In this document: in pieces, positions 20,367-28,475 of the stretch
Numbering within the stretch: the first letter of the stretch is position 1
Layout: every line of letters starts with the position of its first letter
DNA from: Pirellula staleyi DSM 6068
Lineage (GTDB): Bacteria > Planctomycetota > Planctomycetia > Pirellulales > Pirellulaceae
Assembly: GCA_945875845.1 (NCBI GenBank)
Contig: CAMCMB010000030.1
Span: 1-64,000 of the forward strand
Length of the DNA: 64,000 nucleotides
Direction: 5' to 3'
Notes under the pieces: generated by a model
What the model was told of the DNA's origin: nothing
Seen by the model: the letters and a program-made list of their open reading frames with translations, nothing else
Databases searched by the model: none
Program-made: the position numbers and the translations under genes

Positions 20367-21074
20367 ATGATTACGGACCCCAAAACAAGTGAAGGTTCGG
20401 TCCTTCACTCAGATGACAATTCGAGCCTTCATTCAAGTGACGGTTCGGATTCAATCGTGGCTCATCGGGCGAGCCTTGCAATCGGAAACAACGAAACAAA
20501 ACATCCTGTGGATCATAAACGCATAGAAAGAGCCGTCCGCGAAATTTTGGTGGCCGTGGGCGAGGACCCAGATCGCGAGGGATTGCTGGAGACACCGGCT
20601 CGGGTTGCTCGAATGTACGCTGAAGTATTTTCCGGTCTTCACAAGGATCCGCGGATCCACTTGAAGCGAGTCTTTTCGGAAAGCTACGACGAAATCGTTC
20701 TCCTGAAGGACATCGAATTTCAAAGCATGTGCGAGCACCACTTGCTGCCATTCCATGGCAGGGCTCACGTTGGTTATCTGCCAGACGGCAAAGTTGTTGG
20801 GCTGAGCAAAATGGCAAGAATCGTCGATGAGATCGCGAGGCGTCCGCAAGTTCAGGAACGGATGACCGAAGCCATCGCAAACATGATGGAACAAGAACTC
20901 GGAGCACGTGGAGTGGTTGTCATGGTGGAAGCGAGCCATTCCTGCATGACAATGCGAGGGATACGCAAGTCCGGCAGTATGTGCGTAACAAGCGCAATGA
21001 GGGGAGTTTTTCGAGACAACTTATCGTCGAGAGCAGAAATCCTCAGCCTAATTATGAACCCTAAGCATAGCTAA
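20367..21074 (+). CDS. folE: GTP cyclohydrolase I
   Basis: This enzyme converts GTP to 7,8-dihydroneopterin triphosphate at the start of folate/tetrahydrobiopterin synthesis. The chosen start at 20367 gives 235 residues. An upstream in-frame start would add 43 residues not expected in the family. Zinc ligands are in [10 protein letters not shown] (C122, H124/H125) and SHSCMTMRG (C193). [18 protein letters not shown] and [23 protein letters not shown] are also diagnostic. The N-terminal ~45 residues are Ser/Asp-rich ([18 protein letters not shown]) and encoded by three copies of a degenerate ~20-bp repeat. They precede the conserved domain and are probably disordered. Confidence 0.96.
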   Translation: MITDPKTSEGSVLHSDDNSSLHSSDGSDSIVAHRASLAIGNNETKHPVDHKRIERAVREILVAVGEDPDREGLLETPARVARMYAEVFSGLHKDPRIHLKRVFSESYDEIVLLKDIEFQSMCEHHLLPFHGRAHVGYLPDGKVVGLSKMARIVDEIARRPQVQERMTEAIANMMEQELGARGVVVMVEASHSCMTMRGIRKSGSMCVTSAMRGVFRDNLSSRAEILSLIMNPKHS

Positions 21075-21262
21075 GCTCTCGGCAAGGTCATGAGGGACGA
21101 AGCAGCCTGCTTCGTGGCAACGCAGGCAACGCAGGCAACGCAGTGAACGCATTTTTAGTCCGCCATTGTGTTGCACACCCACTGAAGGGTTCGTAAATTG
21201 ATCCGTTTGATCCTTTTCGGCCCGATGGCTCCTGGACGTCGCGTTCATGACATGGCAAAAAA

Positions 21263-22195
21263 ATGAATTTTCTAGCTTATCAGCACTTTACCTTGCTAAT
21301 CCCCTTTAGGCGCGGAACCACGTTGAGTGTCGTTCTTGCTTTGTGCCTACTCGGCTCGGTAGTTGCTGAGGATCGGGGCAAGTTCGAATATCCCTATGCC
21401 CCATACAACCGCGGTTCGATGGAGCCGCAACGGACTGGCTGGCCGCTGAGCGAGGAAGAGCGCGACTATGCTCTCAAGGCTGAGCACGATCGTCGTCCTG
21501 GTCGCGAATCGAATCAACATATGCCGGCGATGTGGCCCGTCACCCCGTCAGCTGGCTTCTGGGGTGGTTCGAGTTGGTTAGATACACACGCCACGTTGGT
21601 CCATTATGTGAGAGCGAATCAAGGGCCCATCGATGTCCTGCTCGTTGGCGATAGCATCACGCAACAATGGGGGAGTCCGCTCGACAAAGGCGTGCTTAAT
21701 GACGCGTGGAAAAAGCACTTCGCGAATTACAAAACGATCAACATCGGCATCGGCGGCGACAAAATTCAGAACGTGCTCTGGCGATTGGATCATGGTGGAG
21801 TGGATGGTCTGGAACCACGCTTCGTGGTGGTCATGATCGGCAACAACAACATGTTCTTCACTCCGGAAACAGGCATAGAATCAGTCGCGAAGGGCGTTCA
21901 AGTCTGCGTCGCCAATATTCGCGACCGGTTTCCGAAAGCAGAAGTGATCGCCGTGAAGATCCTGCCCGCGCACGCGCCTGGCAATCGCTTCTACGAAGAC
22001 ATTTTGAAGACCAATGCGGCCATCGATCGGCTCAAGTTGAACAGCGACCCGAAGGTTCACGTACTCGACATCACCGGCGATTTTATGAGTTCGGATGGCG
22101 CGCTGAAAAAAGACCTTTTCACGCCAGACAACATCCATCTCTCGCTCGAAGGCTACGCAGTCTATGCCGAACGATTGAAGCCGCTGATTGACTAG
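21263..22195 (+). CDS. SGNH/GDSL hydrolase, secreted (PAF-acetylhydrolase-like)
   Basis: The 310-residue protein has a signal-like hydrophobic run (about 20-35, VVLALCLLGSVVA). All SGNH blocks are present: block I GDSIT with S131, block II glycine in INIGIGGDKIQNVLWRL, block III MIGNNN, and block V D289xxH292 (DNIHLSLEGY). It should be an esterase or carbohydrate deacetylase acting outside the cytoplasm. The substrate is unknown. The gene is alone, 190 bp after folE. Confidence 0.9.
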   Translation: MNFLAYQHFTLLIPFRRGTTLSVVLALCLLGSVVAEDRGKFEYPYAPYNRGSMEPQRTGWPLSEEERDYALKAEHDRRPGRESNQHMPAMWPVTPSAGFWGGSSWLDTHATLVHYVRANQGPIDVLLVGDSITQQWGSPLDKGVLNDAWKKHFANYKTINIGIGGDKIQNVLWRLDHGGVDGLEPRFVVVMIGNNNMFFTPETGIESVAKGVQVCVANIRDRFPKAEVIAVKILPAHAPGNRFYEDILKTNAAIDRLKLNSDPKVHVLDITGDFMSSDGALKKDLFTPDNIHLSLEGYAVYAERLKPLID

Positions 22196-22721
22196 CGGCG
22201 ATTCTGCACTTCGGAGGCGGAGTATTGAGCGAGCGCGCAGTCTAAAAACAGGTCGCAGATTCCATCGAGCCCAAGTCTAGCTCATTGCGACGATCCGAAC
22301 AGTCGGATAACGAGATCGCTCGATGGCGAGCGTAGTTCGTGCTGCGCGCACCTGACATATCGGATGATCCTTTGGAGGGAAAGAGCGGTTGTGTGTTCAA
22401 GCTATTCTCCCAATTCTTAGACAAACGAGAGCATTCGAGGACGAGACCAACGCAGCGAAAACGCGCCCCCCCGCTACAATGATCTGTGTCCCTCGAAATT
22501 TCCCAATGATCTGTGTCCCTCGAAATCTCCCATTTTCTTGCTCCAAGCAATGATTGGGAACCCTGAAAGCGTCGATAACCAAATTTGCTCCATGGATTTG
22601 CGTCACACCTGATTGTTTGGGCAGCTAGAATGGTACGTTGTGATCCAGGTTGTTCGCTCTCGACGTGCTTAGTGACTCTTGGTAATGATCCAACTCGATA
22701 ACTTTTCAAGCGAGAACAGGA
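22196..22721. other. Intergenic region with a 27-bp tandem repeat
   Basis: No gene is supported in these 526 bp. A 27-bp unit beginning AATGATCTGTGTCCCTCG is present twice in tandem (22478-22504 and 22505-22531) with one mismatch. An open frame on the minus strand covers the area but shows no family features and is compositionally non-coding. The region probably holds the promoter of the downstream three-gene cassette. Confidence 0.5.
22478..22531. repeat. 27-bp tandem repeat, two copies
   Basis: The two units differ by one base (ATTTCCC versus ATCTCCC at the end). They lie 190 bp before the first gene of the unknown cassette. Confidence 0.85.
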
Positions 22722-23396
22722 ATGCCAATCAAAGTCAAGCCAGACTCCGAACAACGCCTCCAGCTGAGACATTGCACAAAAATCGATGCAACTAGCCTGA
22801 CGAATTTAGCTATCAAACTCAGCAACTTGGCTGATCCGCCGCTTTTGCCCGACCAACTTCTGAAGGAAATTAAAAAGACACTTTCGGATGATGATGCAGA
22901 GGCACTTCTGCCACCTCTGCTCTCGATGGGGATGATCGCGCGATCTAGCGATACCAAGTCTGTTGATGTGGTCAAGGCGTTTCGCGGCGTTTTTGAAACT
23001 CCCGCCGAACAGTCTGATTGGGATCGTGTCGCGGCATCGATTCAAACTCTGATTGAGTCCTCGGCCATTCGACTAGTTACCAAGGCGATGCAGTTGAGTT
23101 ATGATTATGCGAATCTGTTGAGAAAAGCGCATATCGTCACGGACCTTAGACCACTTTTTGACGAATCTGGGAATTCGGTCGAGGCGGCAGTGGTTACTCA
23201 CACCCTTCGCGTGGCCTATCACAGTGACGATGGTGCACACGATATAAGCCTAGCAATGGACCTCAAAGACATCCGCAACCTCAAAGAACAATGCGAGAGA
23301 GCAATTTCAAAGGCAATGTGTATTCGCGAAGAGTTCGCAAATGCTACAAAGAAGCCCTGCTTAATATCCGGAGATGTGGAGAAGGATAATGAGTAG
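22722..23396 (+). CDS. Unknown protein A of three-gene cassette
   Basis: I do not recognise this 224-residue protein firmly. The N-terminal half is helical and leucine-rich (SLTNLAIKLSNLADPPLLPDQ). The C-terminal half reads TDLRPLFDESG…VVTHTLRVAYHSDDG…DISLAMDLKDIRNLKEQCERA, an alternating strand-and-helix pattern reminiscent of COMM-like or similar small alpha/beta modules. It has no membrane segment or signal peptide, so it is likely cytoplasmic. Its stop overlaps the start of the next gene (ATGAGTAG), which implies coupled translation and a shared complex. Confidence 0.75.
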   Translation: MPIKVKPDSEQRLQLRHCTKIDATSLTNLAIKLSNLADPPLLPDQLLKEIKKTLSDDDAEALLPPLLSMGMIARSSDTKSVDVVKAFRGVFETPAEQSDWDRVAASIQTLIESSAIRLVTKAMQLSYDYANLLRKAHIVTDLRPLFDESGNSVEAAVVTHTLRVAYHSDDGAHDISLAMDLKDIRNLKEQCERAISKAMCIREEFANATKKPCLISGDVEKDNE

Positions 23397-24306
23397 TGCT
23401 GTAGTCGACACAATGGACATCATAGTCAACGTACGTGAGTACGAAGAACAGCAATATCTCTCGCCAAACCTGCAGGATTGGTATCGGAGAACTGCTCGCC
23501 AAGGACGGTTCAGCGCTTTGTATGGTCGTTCAAGTTTTGGGGTAACCCTGGAACTCCTGAATAACTCAAGCGCAGATCGAAAACAAACGACAGCCGTTCG
23601 TCCGTGGATGGAACGTTTCAATTCTTGGTTAAGCCCTGCAATTGAGGCCGAGGATCCGAAAATTGGAAAGCGTGCATGCGAAGTTGGGCGTGATAACGCT
23701 TCACAATTTATTGAGCAGGCAGCCACAGCCAGCCTGGACGAATGGACTCAAACTCTTGCCTATACCGACTTCAATGAACAGCCCGTCTCAGCGTCGCTCC
23801 TGATTCTTGCAGCGTCATTTGAAAAAAGAGCGGAACTACCCGCTTGGCGAATCTTAATTGATCGATGCAGAAAGAGGCTGCAATCAATTGGCGTTCAAGC
23901 CAAATTGATTGATTGGAATGCGGATTCGGATCAAAACGCGTGCGAACGTGATTCATTCATCAAAGCGGCACGGATGGTTGCGTGCTTGGAATCACACAAG
24001 GCTATGGCTGGCTATCTCGATGCTGCCGTGGAATTCGAGAAACGATTGGACGTGCGATCTGCATTGGCTTGCGTGTACCGAAACGTACGTTATCGACTGC
24101 GAGACAATCAGCTGAAACTGTTGAATGATGACTTGGTTACGTTTCGTTTCGGGGAAGCTAACAAAGACACGATGCTTGCCGTCCTCACAGCAACTGCACC
24201 GTTCAAGACAACACTTCCGAATCGGCGAGCTTTGTTCAAGCAGATTCAAGTAGCGCTGAAGAAGCGAGGAGTGATGGAGCGAGGTCTACTGGACGGACTG
24301 AAGTGA
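23389..24306 (+). CDS. Unknown protein B of three-gene cassette
   Basis: Starting at 23389, where ATG overlaps the previous stop codon, the protein has 305 residues. It is mixed alpha/beta and soluble, with no known motif seen. The body is rich in Arg/Ala helices (ALACVYRNVRYRLRDNQLKLLNDDLVTFRF). The C-terminus is basic (RRALFKQIQVALKKRGVMERG). The coupling with protein A and the 6-bp gap to protein C indicate a single transcription unit. Function unknown. Confidence 0.75.
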   Translation: MSSAVVDTMDIIVNVREYEEQQYLSPNLQDWYRRTARQGRFSALYGRSSFGVTLELLNNSSADRKQTTAVRPWMERFNSWLSPAIEAEDPKIGKRACEVGRDNASQFIEQAATASLDEWTQTLAYTDFNEQPVSASLLILAASFEKRAELPAWRILIDRCRKRLQSIGVQAKLIDWNADSDQNACERDSFIKAARMVACLESHKAMAGYLDAAVEFEKRLDVRSALACVYRNVRYRLRDNQLKLLNDDLVTFRFGEANKDTMLAVLTATAPFKTTLPNRRALFKQIQVALKKRGVMERGLLDGLK

Positions 24307-24312
24307 TCGACT

Positions 24313-25050
24313 ATGCAAAGGGTGCAAAATCAGCGGGACAGGTCTTTGGACACGATTTGTCATGTGGCAATTGCCATTAGGGAGTTTGAACCAGGCAGAA
24401 GGCACGCGGGACTCTTCTATCGGGTCGCAGAGGAAGGTCCAATAGATTTTTTACACCTTGCCTGGCATTGTGATTTGCAACGCGATAGTTCCTTCTCTGA
24501 CAAGTATTGCTGGATTGATCCAGACATCCCTAAGCCGAGATTGCGGCAAGTTGCCGCGCTGTGCGACGATATCGTTGCAGCAAATCTCACCGACGGAATT
24601 CCCTATGCCTCGGGATCACCTATCGGAGCTTTTGATGATCAGACGAATAGGTTTCTTCTTGGACCAACACGAGCTGGGCTGACTTGTGCAAGCTTTGTTT
24701 TGGCAGTTTTTGAGCGGGCTAAATTACGGCTTGTCAGATACTCTGGTTGGCCACCTCCTGATCAGGAAGATATCAGTTTTCAGCAGTTCGTTTTGGATAA
24801 CTTACGAGGACGACCAGGAGTTTCTGGGGAGCACATTTCAGCTGTAGAGCGCGAGATTGGGACTTCAGTACGTTATCGCCCCGAGCACGTAGCAGGCGCT
24901 GCTGCAATCCGAGGTCGCCGACCGGTAAAGTACAGTAGTGCGAAGGCTATTGGACTTGATATCGTAAGGTTCTTGAGAAGCGAACAACCAATAAGTCAAT
25001 TCAAGTTTTCTTGGTGGGAACGCTTTCTGCGAAGATTCGGTTGGCTATAA
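24313..25050 (+). CDS. Permuted papain-like (LRAT/NlpC-P60-type) predicted hydrolase, protein C of cassette
   Basis: The 245-residue protein has the order of motifs expected of circularly permuted NlpC/P60 or LRAT-like enzymes: a histidine strand, RRHAGLFYRVAEEGPIDFLHLAWH (H31, with H48/H52 nearby), followed about 90 residues later by a cysteine helix, GLTCASFVLAVFE (C125). This fold includes acyltransferases and thiol hydrolases. The C-terminal 80 residues are basic and end in an aromatic WWERFLRRFGWL helix that could touch a membrane. No signal peptide is present. It is the only member of the cassette with a likely active site, so it may be the effector. Confidence 0.65.
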   Translation: MQRVQNQRDRSLDTICHVAIAIREFEPGRRHAGLFYRVAEEGPIDFLHLAWHCDLQRDSSFSDKYCWIDPDIPKPRLRQVAALCDDIVAANLTDGIPYASGSPIGAFDDQTNRFLLGPTRAGLTCASFVLAVFERAKLRLVRYSGWPPPDQEDISFQQFVLDNLRGRPGVSGEHISAVEREIGTSVRYRPEHVAGAAAIRGRRPVKYSSAKAIGLDIVRFLRSEQPISQFKFSWWERFLRRFGWL

Positions 25051-25320
25051 AAAGCCTGGCTCGCACTGTGTGCCTAGCGTGCTTTAGCCGGACACTACAG
25101 CTTTCCCATCTCCAAGAAACGGAGGTACGCAGTCCTGTTAAAGATGATGTGATCGAGCAACTCAATTCCGACAATTTGGTGCGCTCCATGGAGCCATCCA
25201 TCTATGCTTGCCCCCATTGAAGTCAGTTCGTTGAGTCAGTTCCTTGGGGTCAAGTCAGTTCGTTGGGGTCAGACCCTGTTTTCTGTTTACAGCCAGTTCG
25301 TTGCATGTTAAAGTATCGGT
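25051..25320. repeat. Repeat-rich leader before RAYT fragment
   Basis: This gap has no gene. Between about 25219 and 25303 a core resembling GTCAGTTCGTTG recurs four times (AGTCAGTTCGTTG, GTCAGTTCCTTGG, GTCAGTTCGTTGG, GCCAGTTCGTTG), together with GGGGTCAGACCC, a sequence commonly found next to Y1/RAYT transposase genes. It probably belongs to the mobile element whose transposase fragment follows. Confidence 0.6.
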
Positions 25321-25590
25321 ATGGCTAGACCTTTACGAATCGCATTTCCGAACGCGATTTATCATGTGATGGCACGTGGAAACGGTCGCCAAAAAATCTT
25401 TCATGCCGATGCAGACTACCAACGAATGACCGATGGATTGGCTAAGACGGTCGCTCGTACCGGTTGGCAGGTTTTCGCCTTTGTTTGGATGCCTAATCAT
25501 ATCCATCTCTTTGTTAGGACCCCCGATTCAAGCTTCGAGGCCACATCGGCGTCTCTAAACGCCAAGCCAACTAGCTCTCTGTTGCTCTAA
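25321..25590 (+). pseudogene. REP-associated tyrosine transposase (Y1_Tnp), 5' fragment
   Basis: The first ~75 residues match the start of RAYT/IS200-type Y1 transposases: MARPLRIAFPNAIYHVMARGNGRQKIF, then the HUH metal motif in MPNHIHLFV. Full-length members have about 200-320 residues, and the catalytic tyrosine lies further on. Here homology stops near residue 76 (PDSSF) and the frame ends at 89, so the enzyme is truncated and dead. A 3' fragment of a similar gene lies at 50.7-51.0 kb on the other strand. Confidence 0.85.
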
Positions 25591-25750
25591 GTCATCGCCA
25601 GAATGGCGACCAAGACATCTGCGATTCCGCAGACCACACCTTCGCAGGTCATTTTTCCGTAAGCCGGTTTCGATCGTCGAAAAAGAATCGGAACGAACGA
25701 ATCTCTGCTTAACCAGCAAAAGCATGATGACCAGCATCATCTACAACTCA
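25588..25750. repeat. Left copy of island-flanking direct repeat
   Basis: This region and 36738-36945 share the same order and orientation of segments: TCGCCAGA.TGGCGACCAAG, ATTCCGCAGACCACACCTTCG, TTTCGATCGTCGAAAAAG, GAATCTCTGCTTAAC and ATCTACAACTC. Identity is high in blocks, separated by diverged stretches. The copies bracket about 11 kb that holds the defence genes. The first segment is itself an inverted repeat (TCGCCA/TGGCGA). Confidence 0.75.
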
Positions 25751-25911
25751 AAATGCTCGCGAACGAAGACCAGTACTTACATTGTCGTGAGAGTTACGGT
25801 CACGATGTTTGATGGTCGGGCGGACAAAGTTCAGTCTCATCCAATCACTAGTTTTGGTACAATAGGGTCTTGGCTGAAAAACACTTGCTCAATACAGCTC
25901 CGAGCCAACTC
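25591..25911. other. Intergenic region between RAYT fragment and zeta-toxin fragment
   Basis: This 321-bp stretch holds the left flanking repeat and, in its last 130 bp, no recognisable gene. A TACAAT (25858-25863) is a plausible -10 box for the zeta-toxin remnant. Confidence 0.4.
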
Positions 25912-26175
25912 ATGGAAGAACCTTCGCAACCGACGATCTATATCCTTGCTGGGCCGAACGGCGCTGGCAAAACAACTTTTGCAAATTCATTCTTGCCAAC
26001 GTTCGCCAAGTGCCGTGAGTTTCTCAACGCTGATCTTATCGCTGCGGGTTTGGCTCCATTTGCTCCAGAGACTCAGGCCTTTCTCGCGTCAGAACTCCTG
26101 CTGAAGCGAATCGATGAGTTGGTGGCAACTCGAATGACCTTTTCATTTGAAACCACCTTGGCAGCGAGGAGCTAG
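25912..26175 (+). pseudogene. Zeta-toxin-like kinase, 5' fragment
   Basis: From the ATG at 25912, the reading frame encodes a P-loop kinase start typical of zeta toxins: IYILAGPNGAGKTTFANSF (Walker A), FLNADLIAAGLAPF, and the FSFETTLAAR motif. Zeta toxins are around 190-280 residues, but this frame ends after about 88 residues because the sequence switches into a DNA methylase tail around 26155-26170. No epsilon antitoxin is visible. The C-terminal part of the kinase is missing, so it should be inactive. Confidence 0.8.
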
Positions 26176-27668
26176 CCGACATGCAGGCGCTGATCGAGCA
26201 AGACCCACGCAACTCCGAACGAATACAGCCCTACATCGGAGGCGAGGAAGTTACCGAAAGTCCTACACACACCCACCGCCGCTATATCATAAACTTTCGC
26301 GACCTTGATGAGGACGAGGCGAGGAAATGGCCTGAGTTAATGGAGATTCTCGAAAAACAAGTTAAGCCACAGCGTCAAACTGACAAACGTGAGACATATC
26401 GAAAACACTGATGGCACTACGCCGAAAAACGACTGGAACTTTACGAGACAATCGCTTCGTTGGATCGTGCCTTAGTTACGATACTTCACGCAAAGCACCT
26501 TTCATTTGCCGCCCTTCATGTGGATGTGGTTTTTTCTCACGCACTTGGTGTATTTGCTCTCGGAAGCAACGGTGCTTTCGCGGTAATGCAATCGCGTGTA
26601 CATGAATGTTGGGCGCGTTTTTTTGGTTCGTCGCTCGAAGATCGGCTTCGATATTCGCTGACTGATTGTTTTGAGACTTTTCCTTTTCCGCAGTCTTACG
26701 AGGACAAAGATCTGCTTAACGAGACCGGAAACAACTACTACGATTTTCGACGATCAACAATGCTGTCGTTCAATATCGGGTTGACCGAGACCTACAACCG
26801 CTTCCATTCTCCGGACGAGCGTGAGTCGTGCATTTTGGAGCTTCGTCGACTTCACAGTGAAATGGATGTTGCCGTCTTGCGAGCGTACGGCTGGGACGAT
26901 CTGGCCGACCAAGTCGCCCAGCCCGACTTCTGCCAATTCCTGCTCGACTACGAAGAAGAAGACGACGACAGCGAGCCGATGGGCGCTAGCCCCGGTTCCC
27001 GCGACTCGACCGACGTACCAGAACCGGGGCTAGCGCCCTTCGGCTTGCATCGAAAATCGAAAAAGAAAAAGCCCTGGCGTCTCCGCTGGCCGGACGAATT
27101 CCGCGACGAAGTCCTTGCCCGCCTCCTCGAACTCAACGAACAACGCCACAAAGAAGAGTTGCTGCTCGTGAAGGGCAAGTCAACTGAGGCGAAGACAGAG
27201 AAGGAACCGAGCAAGAAGCCCGCTAAAGCAAGGCCATTGCTCGACGGTCTTGATCAAGTCGAACTCGACCGCGAAGAACGACTCATATTGCTAGTCGTCG
27301 ATTCACTCAGACTGATCACGCGAACGGCGTTGGATGAAGCGTTCATGGCGATGAAGTATCCCAAGCTTCGCAAGTCGCGATTGGGACTGGGCGAACCACC
27401 GAAGTCGGTTCCTCGCACCGATGCCGAACGCGACGCGCTCATCGGCGGGCTCGTAGACCGAGGCTTCCTCGAAAAGCATCCCAGCGATCACCAACACGTT
27501 TGGAAACTCGGGGCCACCGCCCCGTTACTAGCTGCCACCGCAGCCGAACGCCAAGCTCTAGAAGAAACCAAAGCCATATTCCAAAAGTCGATCGACGCCA
27601 ACGACGACTTGGCCTCATTCAAGGAAGGAGTGACCGATGCAAAACCAGGTCTTGTTTCCATTGCATGA
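26166..27668 (+). pseudogene. DISARM-type (DrmMI/type IIG-like) DNA methylase, 3' remnant with internal stop
   Basis: The sequence encodes only the C-terminal portion of a large N6-adenine methylase. It starts at ADMQALIEQDPRNSERIQPYIGGEEV, and all SAM-binding and NPPY regions are absent. The frame is interrupted by TGA at 26409-26411, exactly where homologues read WWHYAEKRLEL (here H-stop-W-H-Y), so a single TGG to TGA change fits. It then continues through SLEDRLRYSLTDCFETFPFP and RLRWPDEFRDEVLARLL to 27668. A 17-bp palindromic repeat sits in frame at 26981-27038. The 5' end is joined directly to a zeta-toxin fragment. In class 1 DISARM, drmMI lies upstream of drmA, which fits its position here. 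Confidence 0.8.
26976..27043. repeat. Palindromic repeat inserted in frame in methylase remnant
   Basis: GGGCGCTAGCCCCGGTT (26981-26997) pairs perfectly with AACCGGGGCTAGCGCCC (27022-27038). With flanks the arms reach 23 nt with one mismatch. The loop is 24 bp. The insert is read as GASPGSRDSTDVPEPGLAPF between two conserved parts of the protein. A lone half-site of the same sequence occurs at 33553-33574. Confidence 0.85.
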
Positions 27669-27713
27669 GGTGTTTGTTGAAGCAGTGTTTATTCGGGTGA
27701 TACGCGGGAGGGA

Positions 27714-28475
27714 ATGTTAATCATGACGCCCTCGATTCCGCAGTGTTTCAGCGACTATGTCGTCTACGTCGACGAGAGTGGCGATCATGGACTCAAGACC
27801 ATGGACAAGACTTATCCGATGTTTGTGCTGGCCTTTTGTATTTTCAATAAGCAACAGTACGCCAACGTCATTACCCCAAAGCTCCAAGAGTTCAAGTTTC
27901 GTTACTTTGGACATGACATGGTTGTGCTGCACGAACATGAGATTCGTAAGCCCAAAGGACCGTTTATGATTCTTGCTAACCCTGATATCCGCGAGCGCTT
28001 CCTCGATGACTTGAACACGATCATCACGGAAGCAGACTTCAAAATCATTGCTACTGCGATCCGAAAAGACGAGTTCATCAAGAAGCAGGATGACTCACAC
28101 AATCTCTACAACGTTGCGGTTCGCTCCTGTCTGAAACGACTCTTTTACTTCCTTGATGAGCATGGACAGTCAAATTGCGTGACCCACACTATCTTCGAGC
28201 AGCGAGGTGACCAAGAAGACAAAGATTTAGAGCTCGAGTTTCGTAGAGTGTGCGACGAAGAGAACCCCAATGGGGTTCCACTGCCATTTTCGATAGTCTT
28301 GGAGAGCAAACAACGAAATTCATGCGGACTTCAACTAGCGGACTTGGTCGCAAGACCGATCGGTCGTAAGTGCCTAAATCCCGGTCAAGAAAACCGAGCG
28401 TACGATATTTTAGAAAAGAAGTTTCTCGCGAAACTTCCTGGGAAGAAAGGGGTAGGACTTGAAAGCTACCCATAA
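27714..28475 (+). CDS. DUF3800 domain protein
   Basis: The 253-residue protein has the DUF3800 signature near the N-terminus, YVVYVDESGDHG (about 14-25). It has further acidic positions (LHEHEIRKPKGPF, TIFEQRGDQEDKDLE) and the C-terminal GLQLADLVARPIGRK block. The pattern of Asp/Glu residues suggests an RNase H-like metal-dependent nuclease fold, but activity is unproven. DUF3800 genes are frequent in defence islands. The start may be 27714 or the in-frame ATG at 27723. A rho-independent terminator follows directly. Confidence 0.88.
   Translation: MLIMTPSIPQCFSDYVVYVDESGDHGLKTMDKTYPMFVLAFCIFNKQQYANVITPKLQEFKFRYFGHDMVVLHEHEIRKPKGPFMILANPDIRERFLDDLNTIITEADFKIIATAIRKDEFIKKQDDSHNLYNVAVRSCLKRLFYFLDEHGQSNCVTHTIFEQRGDQEDKDLELEFRRVCDEENPNGVPLPFSIVLESKQRNSCGLQLADLVARPIGRKCLNPGQENRAYDILEKKFLAKLPGKKGVGLESYP

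Noticed and set aside
22242-22772. 176-residue open frame on the minus strand
   Set aside because: It overlaps the start of protein A, contains translated tandem repeats, and has no domain-like pattern, so it is taken as a chance open frame.
26409-26411. TGA as a possible selenocysteine codon
   Set aside because: No SECIS-like hairpin was seen after it, homologous sequence expects Trp, and the upstream two thirds of the gene are missing. A nonsense mutation is simpler.
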